A stretch of 64,000 nt of DNA from Hyphodiscus hymeniophilus (GCA_016508695.1 VNKQ01000012.1:1-64000), one strand, 5' to 3'; counted from the stretch's first letter, positions 29,855-42,100 are shown. The notes: generated from the letters alone by a model not told the origin. Numbers and translations are program-made.

Positions 29855-30785
29855 TTTCAACAAGAAGCTGGTGGTGGAATGATGTTGCGCGTAGTACAAG
29901 AACTACAAGTACCATAGCAGATTTCTGTATATACCGTTCTTTTTGCTAAGTGGTTTGGTCTCGAGCGATCTGGGTGGGTGGAGAAGACATCTACTAGAAC
30001 CATCTATTTGAGATAGCTAGAGATCGTACGTAGCTGCAAACTTATGGGAATGGACACGAATATCTTGATGCTTTTATATTCTATTCACATGAGAGATACA
30101 GGTGCTCAAATATCATGTGTATCGGGCTTACATGTTCTTTTTTGCTCCGCTATTGCGTCAGCTCCAAGTGTCGTCCTAGACCGTCACACGAGGACGCATT
30201 CCAATATCCGAATGTTCTCAGTACAGAGCCGTATCGGAGTGTAATGCTGTTGTGGGGTGCACCTGCTGTTGGTTAGCGCTCATATCATGAAGTGACATTT
30301 TCTTCCAACATCATTCTGTTTTGCTTGGTTGGTTTTCATTCCACGGAGCTGTAGTAGGGAAATAACAGTTGGCGTAGTTGAAGCCGATAATTTTATTTTT
30401 GGTTCCAAGATCGGTTAATACGCTTTACTCAGGCGTCCAGTTGTCATTGCGTACCTGCAAGAAGGTGCATCGTAATCTAGCTAAGAACTCACCCTTCTCG
30501 GCATCTCTTAACACGTGGTGCCCCCTCTACAGCGCTGAAAGGGTCTGGTGTTTATTGAGTGGCAAGTTGACTTCTTCTAAGGTATTTCCTCGAAGGAAGG
30601 ATCTCTACCTAGCTAGGAGCTAACCGCTATGGGTATCACTCAACACGTGATTTCAAATCCACCCTCTGCAGCGCTGACCTCGCCCTCGCCCTAAGCGACT
30701 TGGCATAGAAATTTATTTGCCGCACAAACCACAAACCTTGCATCTTCACAAACCTTGTATCTTCTCACACGACTCAAGCTACAGT
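29855..30785. other. Intergenic region upstream of the HNH gene
   Basis: About 930 bp. The 3' flank of the porter is unremarkable. The right half contains the duplicated CACGTG-plus-CCCTCT motif listed separately. No gene was seen. Confidence 0.5.
30509..30680 (+). promoter_or_regulatory. Duplicated E-box plus GC palindrome motif
   Basis: AACACGTG, then CCCTCTACAGCGCTGA about ten bases on (30509-30540), recurs as AACACGTG, then CCCTCTGCAGCGCTGA (30639-30680). The copies are in the same orientation, 100-280 bp upstream of the HNH gene. Each includes a CACGTG palindrome and an AGCGCT palindrome. It is probably a regulatory module, but no binding factor can be named. Confidence 0.45.
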
Positions 30786-32161
30786 ATGCCGCCATCCCAG
30801 CAGCCACCAGTCACAGATGAGGACTGCAACCTCCCAAGCCAAGCACGTCTTCACCTTCTGGCGCGCTTACAAACTTTGCTTGGCGATATTCCCCCGCATT
30901 TTTGGGCAGCGTGCCATTTGTGTGACGAACAAAAGCTAGCGTTGTTGGTACAGACTGCTGAGTTGAACCCGGATATTGTCTACATAGCTGCTGGGCAGGC
31001 ATATGCAATGGTAACGAGCTGTAAGATGGTACTATCGGGCTCACTTACAGCATGTAGCTAATAACATTTTACAGGGAATCAATCTATGCCAGGGTCAGCT
31101 TCAGCTGCAACAACACCACGGTCATCACCAATTCTTCAGAGACTACAATCATCACTGCCAGGACCTACTTCATCCCCTCTACAAGGATCGCCACAAGAGG
31201 CAAATACTCCGCCAGCCAAGAGGCAAAAAATCTCTTTTACTCGTTCCAGATCAGCACGCGACGGTGTAAGTTCAAAATACACTTCTTGTTACTTTACGAA
31301 GCTATTACTAATATGCTACAGGCCGCAAGACGAGACAACTCTCGCTGTGTTCTCACTGGCACTGGCGCTTCGGGTATCGATGTTGCTCATATCTACCCCT
31401 TCTGTCTCTTATCCAAAGAAGAGGATACGTTTGGCAAACGACATATGTTTTGGCGCATGCTCAGGATGTTCTGGCCCGATGACAAAATCACTGCTTGGGA
31501 AGCAGTAATTTTCCCAGATGGCCCAGAGGAACGTGGTCTCGAAACCCCTAGCAACATGATTACTCTTTCGGCGCAGGTACATGGGCTTTGGAACGCAGGA
31601 CAATTTGCTCTCAAGCCAATCTCTGTTTCCGAGGATAACACAACCCTAACGATCCAATTCTTTTGGCAAGCCAAACACCCCCTGGTTATGCCAACAATCA
31701 ACCTCACTACTACACCACTGTCAACTAGGAATCTTGACAGCAATGACGAAACCCGCCTAATCGACTGCCGCCAATCCGACGACCGCCGTATCAAATCTGG
31801 GGACGGCTTCGAGCTAACGACCGATGATCCGGAAGCAAGACCATTGCCAAGTATCGCGCTACTAGAAATGCAGTGGTTCCTCCAAAGAGTTGCGGGCATG
31901 GCAGGCGCTGCTGACGAGTTGAAAGACTCTGAATACCATTTCTCGGACAATGGTTTGTATTACCGGGGATCCTATGATGATGGAGATGAAATTAGCAATC
32001 TGGGACTCGATGATGGTGGAGATGAAACCCTCCTATCTCATATTTCCAGTCTGTCGGGCCCTGTCATACCAGATAACACTGGCGTACTCTCTTCCATCGA
32101 GGGACCCAAGCATTATACAGAGGAGATGATGGACGTGGAAGAGAGGTTTAGAGAGGTTTAG
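30786..32161 (+). CDS. HNH-nuclease-domain fungal protein
   Basis: Protein with a fungal HNH-type domain (HNH_2-like). Exons 30786-31020, 31075-31265 and 31322-32161 give 421 residues. The N-terminal 80 residues are helical. The second exon encodes a Ser/Pro-rich linker that ends in a basic AKRQK patch, a possible nuclear signal. The HNH core starts with RCVLTG, followed by DVAHIYPFCL (conserved His), then NMITLSAQVHGLWNAGQFAL, where Asn and a second His complete the motif. The C-terminus is acidic (DDGDEISNLGLDDGGDE). The last codons are made of the 10-bp tandem repeat at 32141-32200. An upstream ATG in the same frame at 30717 would add 23 residues. The function is unknown; such genes are often lineage-specific and multicopy. 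Confidence 0.75.
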
Positions 32162-32200
32162 AGAGGTTTAGAGAGGTTTAGAGAGGTTTAGAGAGGTTTA
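32141..32200. repeat. 10-bp tandem repeat overlapping a stop codon
   Basis: Six exact units of GAGAGGTTTA. The HNH reading frame enters the array and meets TAG in the second unit. Because 10 is not a multiple of three, the array reads differently in successive units. Copy-number change past the stop should not alter the protein. Confidence 0.9.
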
Positions 32201-33244
32201 GAGATAGAGCAGGCATGTAGCATGTAGCATAAATTCCAAAGATTGCTCCTCTGGCTTAAAGAGCTAGTTCCCCCAAAGCTACTACATGGAGCGTTCGTAG
32301 TGAAGATAACGCCCCAGATCAACGTGACGCCACTCAAGTACTTGCCAACAGGCAGTTTCTGAATCAAAATCGTATTCTAAAGCCAAGTATCCAAAGTAAA
32401 AGATCAATCCGATGGAAGAACACTACGTCTCCACCAGATGGTTGTCTTCCTCGAGTCCGAAAACGGCTGCAGATAACAAGATTGTCTTGTCCATGAAGTT
32501 CAAATTGTAGGTAACAACGTTATGACGAGTGTTCGGAGATCAATCTTTCGGAGAACACGCTTGGCATTGCCATAGAAATGTCTTGGGCAGATGAAGATAC
32601 CAAGGAAACTTTGCTTAAACTCATCAAACAGTTCAGAGCTGTCTCTGGTAGGAAACAAAAGATTGGTGCCTACAACACTCGTTTCACAAGATCTTGATCG
32701 CTCAAATGATCGGTGTAGGACCGCGGAAGAACTCAGCAATGAACAGAAAGGTAATTGAAGACAAGCTTTTCGGGATAAGCAGCTCTATCAGCTTCAGTTA
32801 TTTGGAGAATCAGAGAAATGAGGTCATTGTCTGCTAGCAGTTGGGTTAGACATTTCCATCCCCGTTGGACTGCGTCTTGCCATAGTCGATACTGTCATTG
32901 GCAAGTCACTCAAATAATTACCGGCCTAGATCACATCATGCTCTTCTCAACATGATTCCGGTTGTGGGCCTTGTGGCAATTCGGCTGGCATAACACTCGT
33001 TGCATAAGAGCCAGGCGAGTTGAGGTATACGAGGAGTCTGGAATTTCGCTGCGTGTAGTCAAGGTATCAATAAATATTCTTCTCACGAACTGTCTCATCG
33101 CAGACCCCTGCAACATCTAGGACATGCTTTTTGGTACAGCCACACTTTTCCCACCATGTTGCTTTCACCTCTGTCATCTTTAACGCCCCAAAAGCTCGGA
33201 CTTCATACATATCTGTTTCGAGCTCTACCACCACGGTGGAATGC
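32201..33244. other. Intergenic region containing gene relics
   Basis: About 1 kb between the HNH gene and arginyl-tRNA synthetase. Its left part contains a Dal5-type permease relic, listed separately. At about 32700-32880 the reverse strand has an open, protein-like run (including QITEADRAAYPEKLVFNYL) ending in TGA. I do not recognise it, and it may be another decayed exon. Confidence 0.45.
32225..32570 (-). pseudogene. Relic of an MFS allantoate-permease (Dal5-type) N-terminus
   Basis: Reading the reverse strand in shifting frames recovers the N-terminal order of Dal5-family permeases. First comes AKRVLRKIDLRTL before helix 1, then NFMDKTILLSAAVFGLEED (helix 1 with the family's DKT), then FYFGYLALEY. 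After a further frame change comes IQKLPVGKYLSGVTLIWGV. There is an in-frame TAG between the second and third blocks, and a one-base shift on each side of the central block. The remaining ten helices are absent. It is therefore a truncated, frameshifted remnant next to the tandem repeat at 32141-32200. Confidence 0.7.
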
Positions 33245-35399
33245 TCACATTCGCTCAACAGGACTCAGTCCCAACAGTCTCATTCCATTATTCAGAACAA
33301 CCCTGGCGGCATCGTAAAGCGCCATTCGAGCCTTCATCAGTTCCTTCTCGCTACCCACAATTCGGAGATGATCGTAACTGCTGCTCAAGGTATGCGTCAT
33401 CTTGAACAAATAAGTCAGGACCGTTATTGGTTCGAGGGTCTTGAGCGTATTTTGCACGACATCCGGGTACTGTGAGATCACTCGGACGAGTTCGAGCGCA
33501 TGTGATTCGGTCAAGAGTGACAGATCGGCAGAAGCTATTTCTTCTTCAGAGAGAGCAGCCTTTCGAGTGATGGAGCAGAGTCGAGCATGTGCGTATTGGA
33601 GATATGGCCCTGTATCACCTTCAAAGGATGTCATGACATCCATGTCGAATTTGTAGTTGTTAATACTGCCCGCTCAGTCAGTGTTCATCTTACAACAGTA
33701 GATAGATGTGAACATACCGCTTGCCGCTCATATCCTGTACCATGACAGCACTGATTCCAAGAATATCGGCTGTGGCCAATGGATCTTCAACTTGCTTGTA
33801 CTTTGTCTCGTTCTTTTGCATCACCTCGTGCATCTTTTCTCCTACGTCCTTCAATATATCATCTAAAAACTTCACCGTGCCCTTTCGAGTGCTCATTCCC
33901 AGTACCAACCCAAAATTAACGTGCTGACATTTGGCAGCAAGCTCCTTGTACCCCATCAGTTCGATAATCTTGAACAGCTGCCTGAGATGCAAATCCTGTT
34001 GGGACGCGACGACATAGATCATCTGGTCGAAGCTGTACTTATCTTGTCGCTGCATCATCTCACTAATGTCTCGAGTCAGATAGAGCGCTGTTCCGTCCTT
34101 CTTCTTGATGATTGGCCGTTCCAAACTCTTGCCTGCCTTTCCAGGGACATGTTTCGAAAAGTCGACGATCACTGCTCCTTCTGATTCTTCTGAAACTCCC
34201 ATATCGGCCATCTTTTGCGCAGCAAAATCCATCTTCTCTTGCTTGACTTGACTTTCGCCCGAGTAGTCATCGAAGTGGATGTTCAGTCGTGCGTAAGTCT
34301 CCTTGTATCGTTTGATACTCAGTCCTCGGAATCGTGACCATTGTGCAATGGCCTTATCATCGTTTTCAGTCATAGCCTTGAAATACCGTCGAGCTTGCTC
34401 ATCAAGTCCGTCGTCTTTAAGCTTCTGTGCCTCTGCTGTCTTGCCCTCAGCTTCCAGCGATTTGATTTTCTCCTTCTCTGCCGCTTGGTCGGCGCTGATC
34501 TTGACGTATACAACGAATAGGTGATTGATTGGGTCCGAAACGAGAGATTCTTCATCACCGTACTTCTCGAAACCCAATGCCAGAAGTCCATACTGTTTGC
34601 CCCAATCTCCAAGGTAATTAATTCGTTTGACATCCCATCCTGCACCTTCGTAGAGATTCGACAGGAAACCACCGATGATTGTACTTCGAAGATGACCAGC
34701 ATGGAAAGGCTTCGCAATATTGGGCGAGGAAAACTCTATGAGAATTCGTTTGTTTCCCTTTGACGGGTCTTCTGGGTCCTGCAGGCCGAGAAACTTATTT
34801 CGACCAAAGGCTTGTTTCCGAGTGAGGATTGAGGGTATAAGAATCTCGGCAAGCTTGTCGACCTTGAAGAAGAACTGGAGGAATGTGCCATTGACGGTAG
34901 GTTTGTGGACGAGTGGAGATTCTGGGAACTATTGAAGCAGTGGGTTAGAGGAGAGCACAGAAGTTGAACAGACCAAGCATACCTTCTCTACCCACTCCGC
35001 AGCAAGCTCTGGAGGTTTCTTGCCTTTCACTCGCAATGCCGGGACTGGCAGCACCAAATCACCCTTCTCAAGTGTTTGCGTCCATTGGAGAGCAGGATAA
35101 ATTATCGCAGCATCGACACCAGTCACCTCAGTCAGGATTTCGGTGAGATGGGCTCGGTATACATCAACTGGGTTGACCTCTGGATGGCAGTTGGGATATT
35201 TTGGGAGAGTAGCCACGCTCAAGGATTTGAGCTTCGTAGCCAGCAGATCGTGTGTTGCTGCCATGGCTTTGGAGGGGTGATTCGAAAAGGTTCCGATTGA
35301 TTTCTGTCCTGGCACCTGGTAGGTCGGCTGTAATCTGATTGTTTGTGGTCGCAGAAAGAATCGTGGGTATCGTATGATGGAGAGGAAAGAAGAATTCAT
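33245..35399 (-). CDS. Arginyl-tRNA synthetase (cytosolic/mitochondrial)
   Basis: Class I aminoacyl-tRNA synthetase that charges tRNA-Arg. Exons 35399-34983, 34928-33718 and 33665-33245 give 682 residues. The HIGH-type signature is FSSPNIAKPFHAGHLRST near residue 215. The region equivalent to KMSKS is GMSTRKGT, as in eukaryotic ArgRS, and the YDFDMD-like block reads INNYKFDMDVM. The C-terminal tRNA-binding domain ends LLGLSPVERM, the conserved ArgRS tail. The first 45 residues are rich in Arg and Ser with few acidic residues, a mitochondrial presequence. A second in-frame ATG at 35264 (MAATHD) starts just before the conserved N-terminal domain. Two products from one gene are likely. Confidence 0.95.
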
Positions 35400-36008
35400 C
35401 AATGGAGTGTGCGAAGTCACACAGAATGTTCGATGAGTCAAAATGGTTTGGACTTTCTCAAGTTTGGAAAAAACGGCCAAAAGTGCTGCCGATCCGGATT
35501 AGAGTCACGTGCTACTTTTACTCCACCACCAACATCCTCCATATCCCTTTATCTTTGAACCAAAGAGATCATAAACCACTCGGATTCCAGACATCATTCC
35601 CTGGTACACCAGATCCCCGAAAACTCCAAACGTAACGATAGAATCGAGTGAAATCATAGCTGAATTATCAATCATAAAGTCACGGCGACAATCTCCAAAG
35701 AGTCCAAACAGTCGACGACTTTGGAGCAGGAAAAATCACATTGACTAATTATTGAAATAGAATGCCAAATAGCCCTCCGTTCCAGAACTAAAACACTTTT
35801 ACTCTGCAAAGGCTGTGACAGTACTGTTATCCTCGTACCTTTGGCGTTCCACATACACTGACTGCTTCGCAATTTGTCCCTATCAAAGCTGTTTCGAGAT
35901 CTTGTTCATGAGGGCACCAATATGTAGTCGATAAACCACTCAGCTGAACAGATGTTGAAGTCTTCTCATCACAGAAACGTCGAGATACTCTAAACTCAAG
36001 ACTAATGC
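35400..36008. other. Intergenic region between ArgRS and velvet gene
   Basis: About 600 bp upstream of ArgRS and downstream of the velvet gene, both on the minus strand. No gene was recognised. Confidence 0.5.
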
Positions 36009-36642
36009 TCAGGCTGGTGCCGACGATGGTATGTCCTGTCCATCTTCCTCCAAGATTCTCAGGAAGGTACGTTCGCGGGAGCCTGAGTGCGTCAGTTTTT
36101 TTTTGGTGGTGGTTTTATTGATTCCGTAACTTACTAGGTCTTGAATGATTGGAAAGACCTTCGTTGACGACAATGGAATGCGTGTCGACATAGTCATCGT
36201 ACTGCACCTCACCTTCCGGGGAAGACTCAAAGGAATGGGTTACCCTCATCAGACTGATTCTGATGCGGTATCGACCTGGTGTGTCAATGACCAAGTCCGG
36301 GAAATAGAAGTATGCCCTATCCTTCATTGCTCTTTGTTGATTGGAGCTACCGTCCCCAGCGTCGGCCATGGGGTGAGCTGAGTCGGCAATCTTTCCTCTA
36401 AGTCTCTCGTATAAAACCTCACCAGACGGACTCATGAGTGAAGCGACTGCCCAGACCTGGGACAGCTCCTCGAATATGCTTATTTCGCTGCTCAAGCGAG
36501 CCACAACCGGAGGGTATAGAGCGATACCAGGCTTGGTCTGCTGAGAAGGTTGGACGGCTATTGCGAACATCGTCTTCTCCGTTGGTCGCATATACCTTTC
36601 CGAAAGCAAATATCTACTCCTTCTTAGATACTGGACATCCAT
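36009..36642 (-). CDS. Velvet-domain regulator (short form)
   Basis: Velvet proteins are fungal DNA-binding regulators linking development and secondary metabolism, often as complexes with LaeA. Exons 36642-36135 and 36082-36009 give 193 residues. The domain begins near residue 25 with FAIAVQPSQQTKPG, equivalent to the usual LVVxQQPxxAR start. PPVVARLS, VWAVASLMSP, YFYFPDLVIDTPGRYRIR, THSIVVNEG and the closing RTFLRILEEDGQDIPSS complete it. Almost nothing lies outside the domain, which makes it shorter than typical VeA, VelB or VosA. It may be VelC-like, but I cannot assign an orthologue. Starts at 36591 or 36570 are also possible. A very long gene-poor region lies upstream. Confidence 0.82.
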
Positions 36643-38987
36643 TCATGGGGGATGCTCATACCGGTTCTACTTTATCAAAAGCTACGATGATGATCTCAAA
36701 GAGCTTGCTGGAGTGTCAGCCTGGACTTCAGTAGTTGCTGCTCCTTATTTCTCCCTCCACGTAACCGATGAGCCATCGAGAAGCTTGCTTTACCTTACTA
36801 CCAGCTTACCAGAGTTTGATTTCAATTATCGTCACCCCAATCATCCAATGTAATATGGCTAAGTGACAAAGCTGTTGACTTAGTCCGCTGAAAGTCAGTT
36901 TCCTGGTGGGTCTCAAAGAAGAACTGGCTCATAATCAACCCTATATACCATTTAATTTCTCTAGGCTGGTCCTGGTGAGGCTGTCACATTGGACAATTGC
37001 ACGACAATCTCATGAGAGGCTCTTCAAGCAACCTCCATAGGACACTGTTCACTTGATCAAAAATGGGTAGGGGTTCAGATGACATTTTGAGATGATCATT
37101 AAGATGATGTGGATGCACAAGAACAATGTGGTAGTTCCCGGCGAGAACCTCAAGTGGGAGCGGTGAATACACCTCTCTTTTTAGCTCCGCTCTATTAGTT
37201 CACAAGTGATGCAATTCTACGTTGTTAATGAAAGGTTCTGATTGGCTATCGTGAGGCAGCTAAGAATTTATCATTTCTTGCAATTCTCGGAAGGACTTCG
37301 CAATCCAAGGCCGCATGTATTGCCAGCGCGTAGTGCCAGTGTCTCGGAGCATGTGGTGCAAGAGAGTAACAATGGACGATTGCGTCGCCGTTCTGACGGC
37401 TCATCATTTTCGTGGCTGCAGGACTCGAGAAATGGTGGCTGATCTGACCGGTCCCGCGAGCCCGGTTGACTTTTGCGCCAAGAGGCCCAAGCCTGCATCA
37501 AAACAACAGTGAGCCCTGCATATCAGTACGGATCTCTCATTTGTCCTTTAGGCTCCATTCAAATCCCGACACCCTCGGGATCTGCCTCACTCACTTATTC
37601 TGAAAGGGTATTTCATGTTTCACTTCTTGCTTGCCAAAGTACAGGGCTCGAGCCGCGATTTACGCTTGTCGCTTGAAGGGCTTGTGAAGACAGCCTCATG
37701 TAGCACGACATCGGAACAACGAAGTCCCCTAGTTTCTCAGCAGATGACGAAAGAAATAACACTTCGAAGAGGTTTTACAACGGTATGAAAAGTAAAGCTT
37801 TCATGTCGCTGTCCTTCACCGACGGGAAAACGGAGACTGTAGGCCGAGCAGGCCATCAGCATCGTTCCCTCGTCCCAGTACTACGGCTTGTTTTCCTCAA
37901 TCATATTGAGGGCGCAATTTAGAGGCATAGCTTGGTGACTTCAATCAGGGTGACTCCTACAGATAATGACATCCGACCTTGATTATGGCCGCTTTCAAAT
38001 GCTTAATGGCTTGCGTCTTTCGGACTGCTTGGGGGATTTGCAACCAAGACTTGACAACCCAGAGGACCTGATCTCAAAATGAAATACCGTAATGATAAGT
38101 CTATTGAAAAATAAAACACTGCATCACAGAGGCTTCTCAGAAGGCTCATAATGATGTACTATTAGCAAGTTACAGGAGCCAAGACCCAGCGTCACAGCGT
38201 GGGAAGTGAGAACAATGTCATGCATATTTCTAGCCTAACAGCCTGCTATACCGGGGTCTTGATTACAGAGCATCAATCTGATAGAATCTGGTTGATAGAC
38301 TGGTGGTTATTCTTGGCGAAAAAGGTTTAGAAAGCTCACACACGACAGCTTGCCGGACGGGTACAATGTAATAATTTATTCTATCCTCAGGGCATGACGA
38401 TCAAAGCCGATGAATAACTCAGTTTACCCCTCAATAGCGCAAATATAGCAAGACAGAAATACACTCATGGACTAATTTGCGGAGAGTCGAAAACGTTGAT
38501 GAGGATCCGCTTGCACCTGCCTCATGAAAGCATCGGGCAGTGTTCTTCCCTCCGCTTCAAAAGCAACATTTCCAAATCATTATTCCGGCTTAACCTCATC
38601 ACAATACTACCTAGTTCTGAACTTTTGCCGCCATTAATTATTTCCATTGTGCTCTATGACTTGAAGGAAACCCTGCCCCTCAGCACACCCTCTCGCTCTG
38701 CCCATAATCTCCAACTCACTTCTCGATCACCGGCATGCGCCCATATATCTCACCTGCCACCCTTGTTCTTGACACTTTCCTTTTCCTCGCAAGCATCCAT
38801 TGTTAGTGGCCCCACGACGAGGTCTTCGGTCCTAAGGCTCCGGCAACCGCATCCTGCTTACGAGCTCGAAGCATCCCGTGGCACATCTCTTGTAAGCCAT
38901 CCCGCCGAAGCCAGTTGCTCATGCTTACTCTTCTGCAGTTCTATTGAACCCTTTCCGTACTACTGCTGTGGTTGACGAATCATCGAC
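36643..38987. other. Gene-poor region upstream of velvet gene
   Basis: 2.3 kb with no supported gene. Open frames at 37242-37676 overlap in several frames and carry no motifs. The segment 38640-38960 is pyrimidine-rich and looks like promoter or 5' leader for the small frame at 38988. Long upstream regions are common for developmental regulators, so part of it may be regulatory. Confidence 0.45.
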
Positions 38988-39191
38988 ATGGCGATAATCA
39001 GTCAGCAACACCTGTTCCTCACGCTGTATACGTCAATCGGCGCATGCATTGCACTCTCAATGATATACATGGCCATTTCTCTGGGAATGGAACGTCGAAG
39101 AGGAGCTCACAACACCCAACCAAAGGCACATACTCGTCAAGCTCATCCATTAGCATGGAAGACAAAACCAGATCCGATGCCCGAGGAATAG
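38988..39191 (+). CDS. Candidate small single-pass membrane protein (67 aa)
   Basis: Short uninterrupted frame from an ATG in good context (CGACATGGCG). After six residues there is one hydrophobic helix of about 23 residues (LFLTLYTSIGACIALSMIYM and on), then MERRR and a hydrophilic, basic tail ending DPMPEE. Positive-inside logic places the tail in the cytosol. It follows a pyrimidine-rich leader. I do not recognise a family. A longer overlapping frame (38972-39265) has no such structure. Confidence 0.35.
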   Translation: MAIISQQHLFLTLYTSIGACIALSMIYMAISLGMERRRGAHNTQPKAHTRQAHPLAWKTKPDPMPEE

Positions 39192-42100
39192 AATGGAAGA
39201 CGGGATCCATGAGTGTAGGAGCAACGCCACCAAAACTGATCAGGGGTCGGGCGCAGATCGACTAGAAATCGGTGCTGTAGAGCAGGATGCAGACGCTTCG
39301 CTGCATGTTATGTGATTGATTAGAGCGTCGGAGTCTCAGAGCGTTGCATGAAAGAAGCAAGGTGCGTTACCCGCCATGGCAAGGAGTAGCTGGCTGCACA
39401 GTTTGAGATTTCCGGCCGAGGGTTTGCAGGTTGGCCATACACAACGCTCGATAATTGCTGACGCTGCGATTCGAGGATGCAGTAGAATGCAGAAAGCCCG
39501 AGCCCTTGGCAGAAACCCACCGGGACATCCAACGCACTTCCCCGGCGCGTTACTTCTGCCGGGAATGTGGCTACCTTTCAGATTTTATCAATAGGGGCAA
39601 GGCATTCCATGTACAAAGTTGCTGAGTGATCAACGACTACTTACAACCTCTGGAAGGGTTGGCGTTTCTGTATTACCTCAAGTTGCGTTCGAATAGGTAG
39701 CAAATACAAGCACGAGTTTGTCTTGCGCCACCAAGACGCAAAATCCCCACTTGGCTTCAACACAACACGAATATTATAACGCAGGTCAATAGTTGGGAGC
39801 TGTAAGTTTCAATAACTCCTGCCTCCACTTGGGACATGTCCCCAATGAAATCAATCGTCAGAAATAGAGGACCTTTACACGATGCAGCTTTCAGGCCAGC
39901 CTTGGATCATGTTCTACATCATGTAGGCTGTGATGGCTCACTTCAGCGCAAGCTTGTCAGTGGGGGAAAATAGCTGAAAGGATGAGTAATATCAAATAAA
40001 GTAAACGGTTCCCAAAAGAATTTCCAAAAGTACTCAACCAATAGCGATGGTTTGATTCGCCCTTTATACCCGGGCTTACACTCACTATCTATGAAGTCTA
40101 AGGTAGTGCCTCATGGTATATACCAATTTCAAGCTATGCTTTTCTCAATGAACATGCAGGGTCAACCAAATGTCGAATAATTGGGAAGCGTATTGGGCCA
40201 GAATCCTTCTACACTAGAGTCCACGAAAGAGTAAATCCTTGACGGGCTGTTCGAAGTTTCTCAATTTGCTTTTGAAGAACCTTTCTTGCTACCAACGCCA
40301 AGGCTATCTCCGATGGCCTGGTGAAAGCCGGCCAGCATCTGACTTGACCGAACATTACATGTAAAACCCGTGAATAGATCATCTATGAGGTCAGCTGCTG
40401 CTGTATCAGGTAACACCTCCGACATGTCCAGAATAAGTTGAAATTCAGAAGGGAATACAAATGTAGATCTTGAGCTGTTTGGGCGCTTAAAAGGACTCGG
40501 TGAAAATTACTTCGAATGACTGGACATGTGAGACGAGAAAGAGGTGGGCGTAGACTACAATCAACTAAAGACTCTATTTACTTAATTCATCCTCCGTTGA
40601 ATCTTCCCTTGTGCGATTATTTGCAACATCGAGAGATACAAACTCGGTGTGGTGCTGACGTTGCAGTGGCTGAGCCCCTACTTCGCTTAAAAAAAGGGGT
40701 CCAGCACTTAGCTCGCTCATCTTGTCATGACTCGTGCTCATCCGACAACCAGTCCATCCCGCAGTTTGTCCCGGATTCTCCATGCTCCTAAACATGCAGC
40801 GCTGCCTTAAAACACATTAAATGATATGTGAGCTTTGCAAGACCATCCGAGTGCCGAAATCCTGTGGACAAAGTCGTCAATGCTTGACGATCGGAACCAC
40901 ATTAAGAAAGGCACAAAGCTGATTGTTGCAGACGATCTTCATATATAGAGGCCCGGAAGAAGGCTCGGAAGTACTGCTTTCAAATCTATATGAAAATTGT
41001 CTCTTTAGACGTGGTCTAGACCAACGCCCGCGGAGATGAGGTTGGTGGACGTCGCGATCTCTGACGTCAAAAGCATCAAAGTGAGGTTATAGAGCGTTCT
41101 GGACGCGTCCCTGCTTCGGATGTAGAGTCTGCCGTTTCTCGATCTTGCGTCCCAAGATCTGGGTCGCAAATCGTGCAGAGTTCTGCATGAGCCTTGCAGA
41201 CACAACAGGAGCCAAGCGACAGCGTTTGTGCTGAAGATCTGTTGCGCTTAGCTGGCGATAGACAGATCTAAAAGTCCAGCATTGCGTGCGCAGGGTGTGC
41301 TGACGCTGTGATGCATGCGTGGCTGATCCTTTTCCAAGATTGTTGATGTCGTACAAGCGCGAAGAGCTCGGCTATTGGTGGACTATCCGTCGGATAGTGA
41401 CTGGGTACCCAGATGAGAGTGTGATGTGTTACATCTCGCGCCGATCCGGTACGTTTGTTCGCTATGCACTGTAGAAGATACATTTGGTTGCGGTGTAAAG
41501 GTGTCCGACATGAAAGCTGGGGACAAGAGTCATGGTCCATGTCACGTGCATGCTAGTAGCTACATATCGACTCCCTGTCACTCTTCCATTAGCTTAGGTT
41601 CTCTCTTCGAACAATCCACAGATTACAGAGTTTCCTCAGATAGGACACTTTCAACCTACAACACATCTTCAATAGTCTTTACTTTTCAATTCTTGACTGA
41701 CAATTAGTATCTGTTAAGGAGCGGCTTCTTTCAAATCCACGGGTTGGACTTCGCGAGTGTGGTAGTGCATTTTCGTTCGTTTCTGCTCCTTCATTTGGCA
41801 CGAAATTTTGATCTAGGATAAACCCATCTGATAGATTGATTCGCGGATCAGTATCCGTAACATCATGTGCCATTTAATGTTATGTGTCAACCGAAGCTAC
41901 AAGATCTCATTCTTTGACGGCAGCGGAAACTTCACTGTTATGACAGTCCTGAAATTGCTGCAAGTGTACAACTGTATCAACTGCACAATTGCATAGATGA
42001 ACTATGAAGATGCAAGAAGCAAGTTCGCTCACACTCTGCGACAGGGTCTTTTGGGGAGTGGAGCGGATGCGTTAGAGCTAGAAGCAGATAACTCCGCTCA

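Noticed and set aside
35400..35480. Further N-terminal extension of ArgRS
   Set aside because: It would need a non-ATG start and adds sequence without presequence character. The ATG at 35399 is sufficient.
38496..38975. 159-codon plus-strand frame
   Set aside because: Composition follows a pyrimidine-rich leader (Ser/Leu/Pro runs), with no domain. It more likely reflects promoter or leader DNA.
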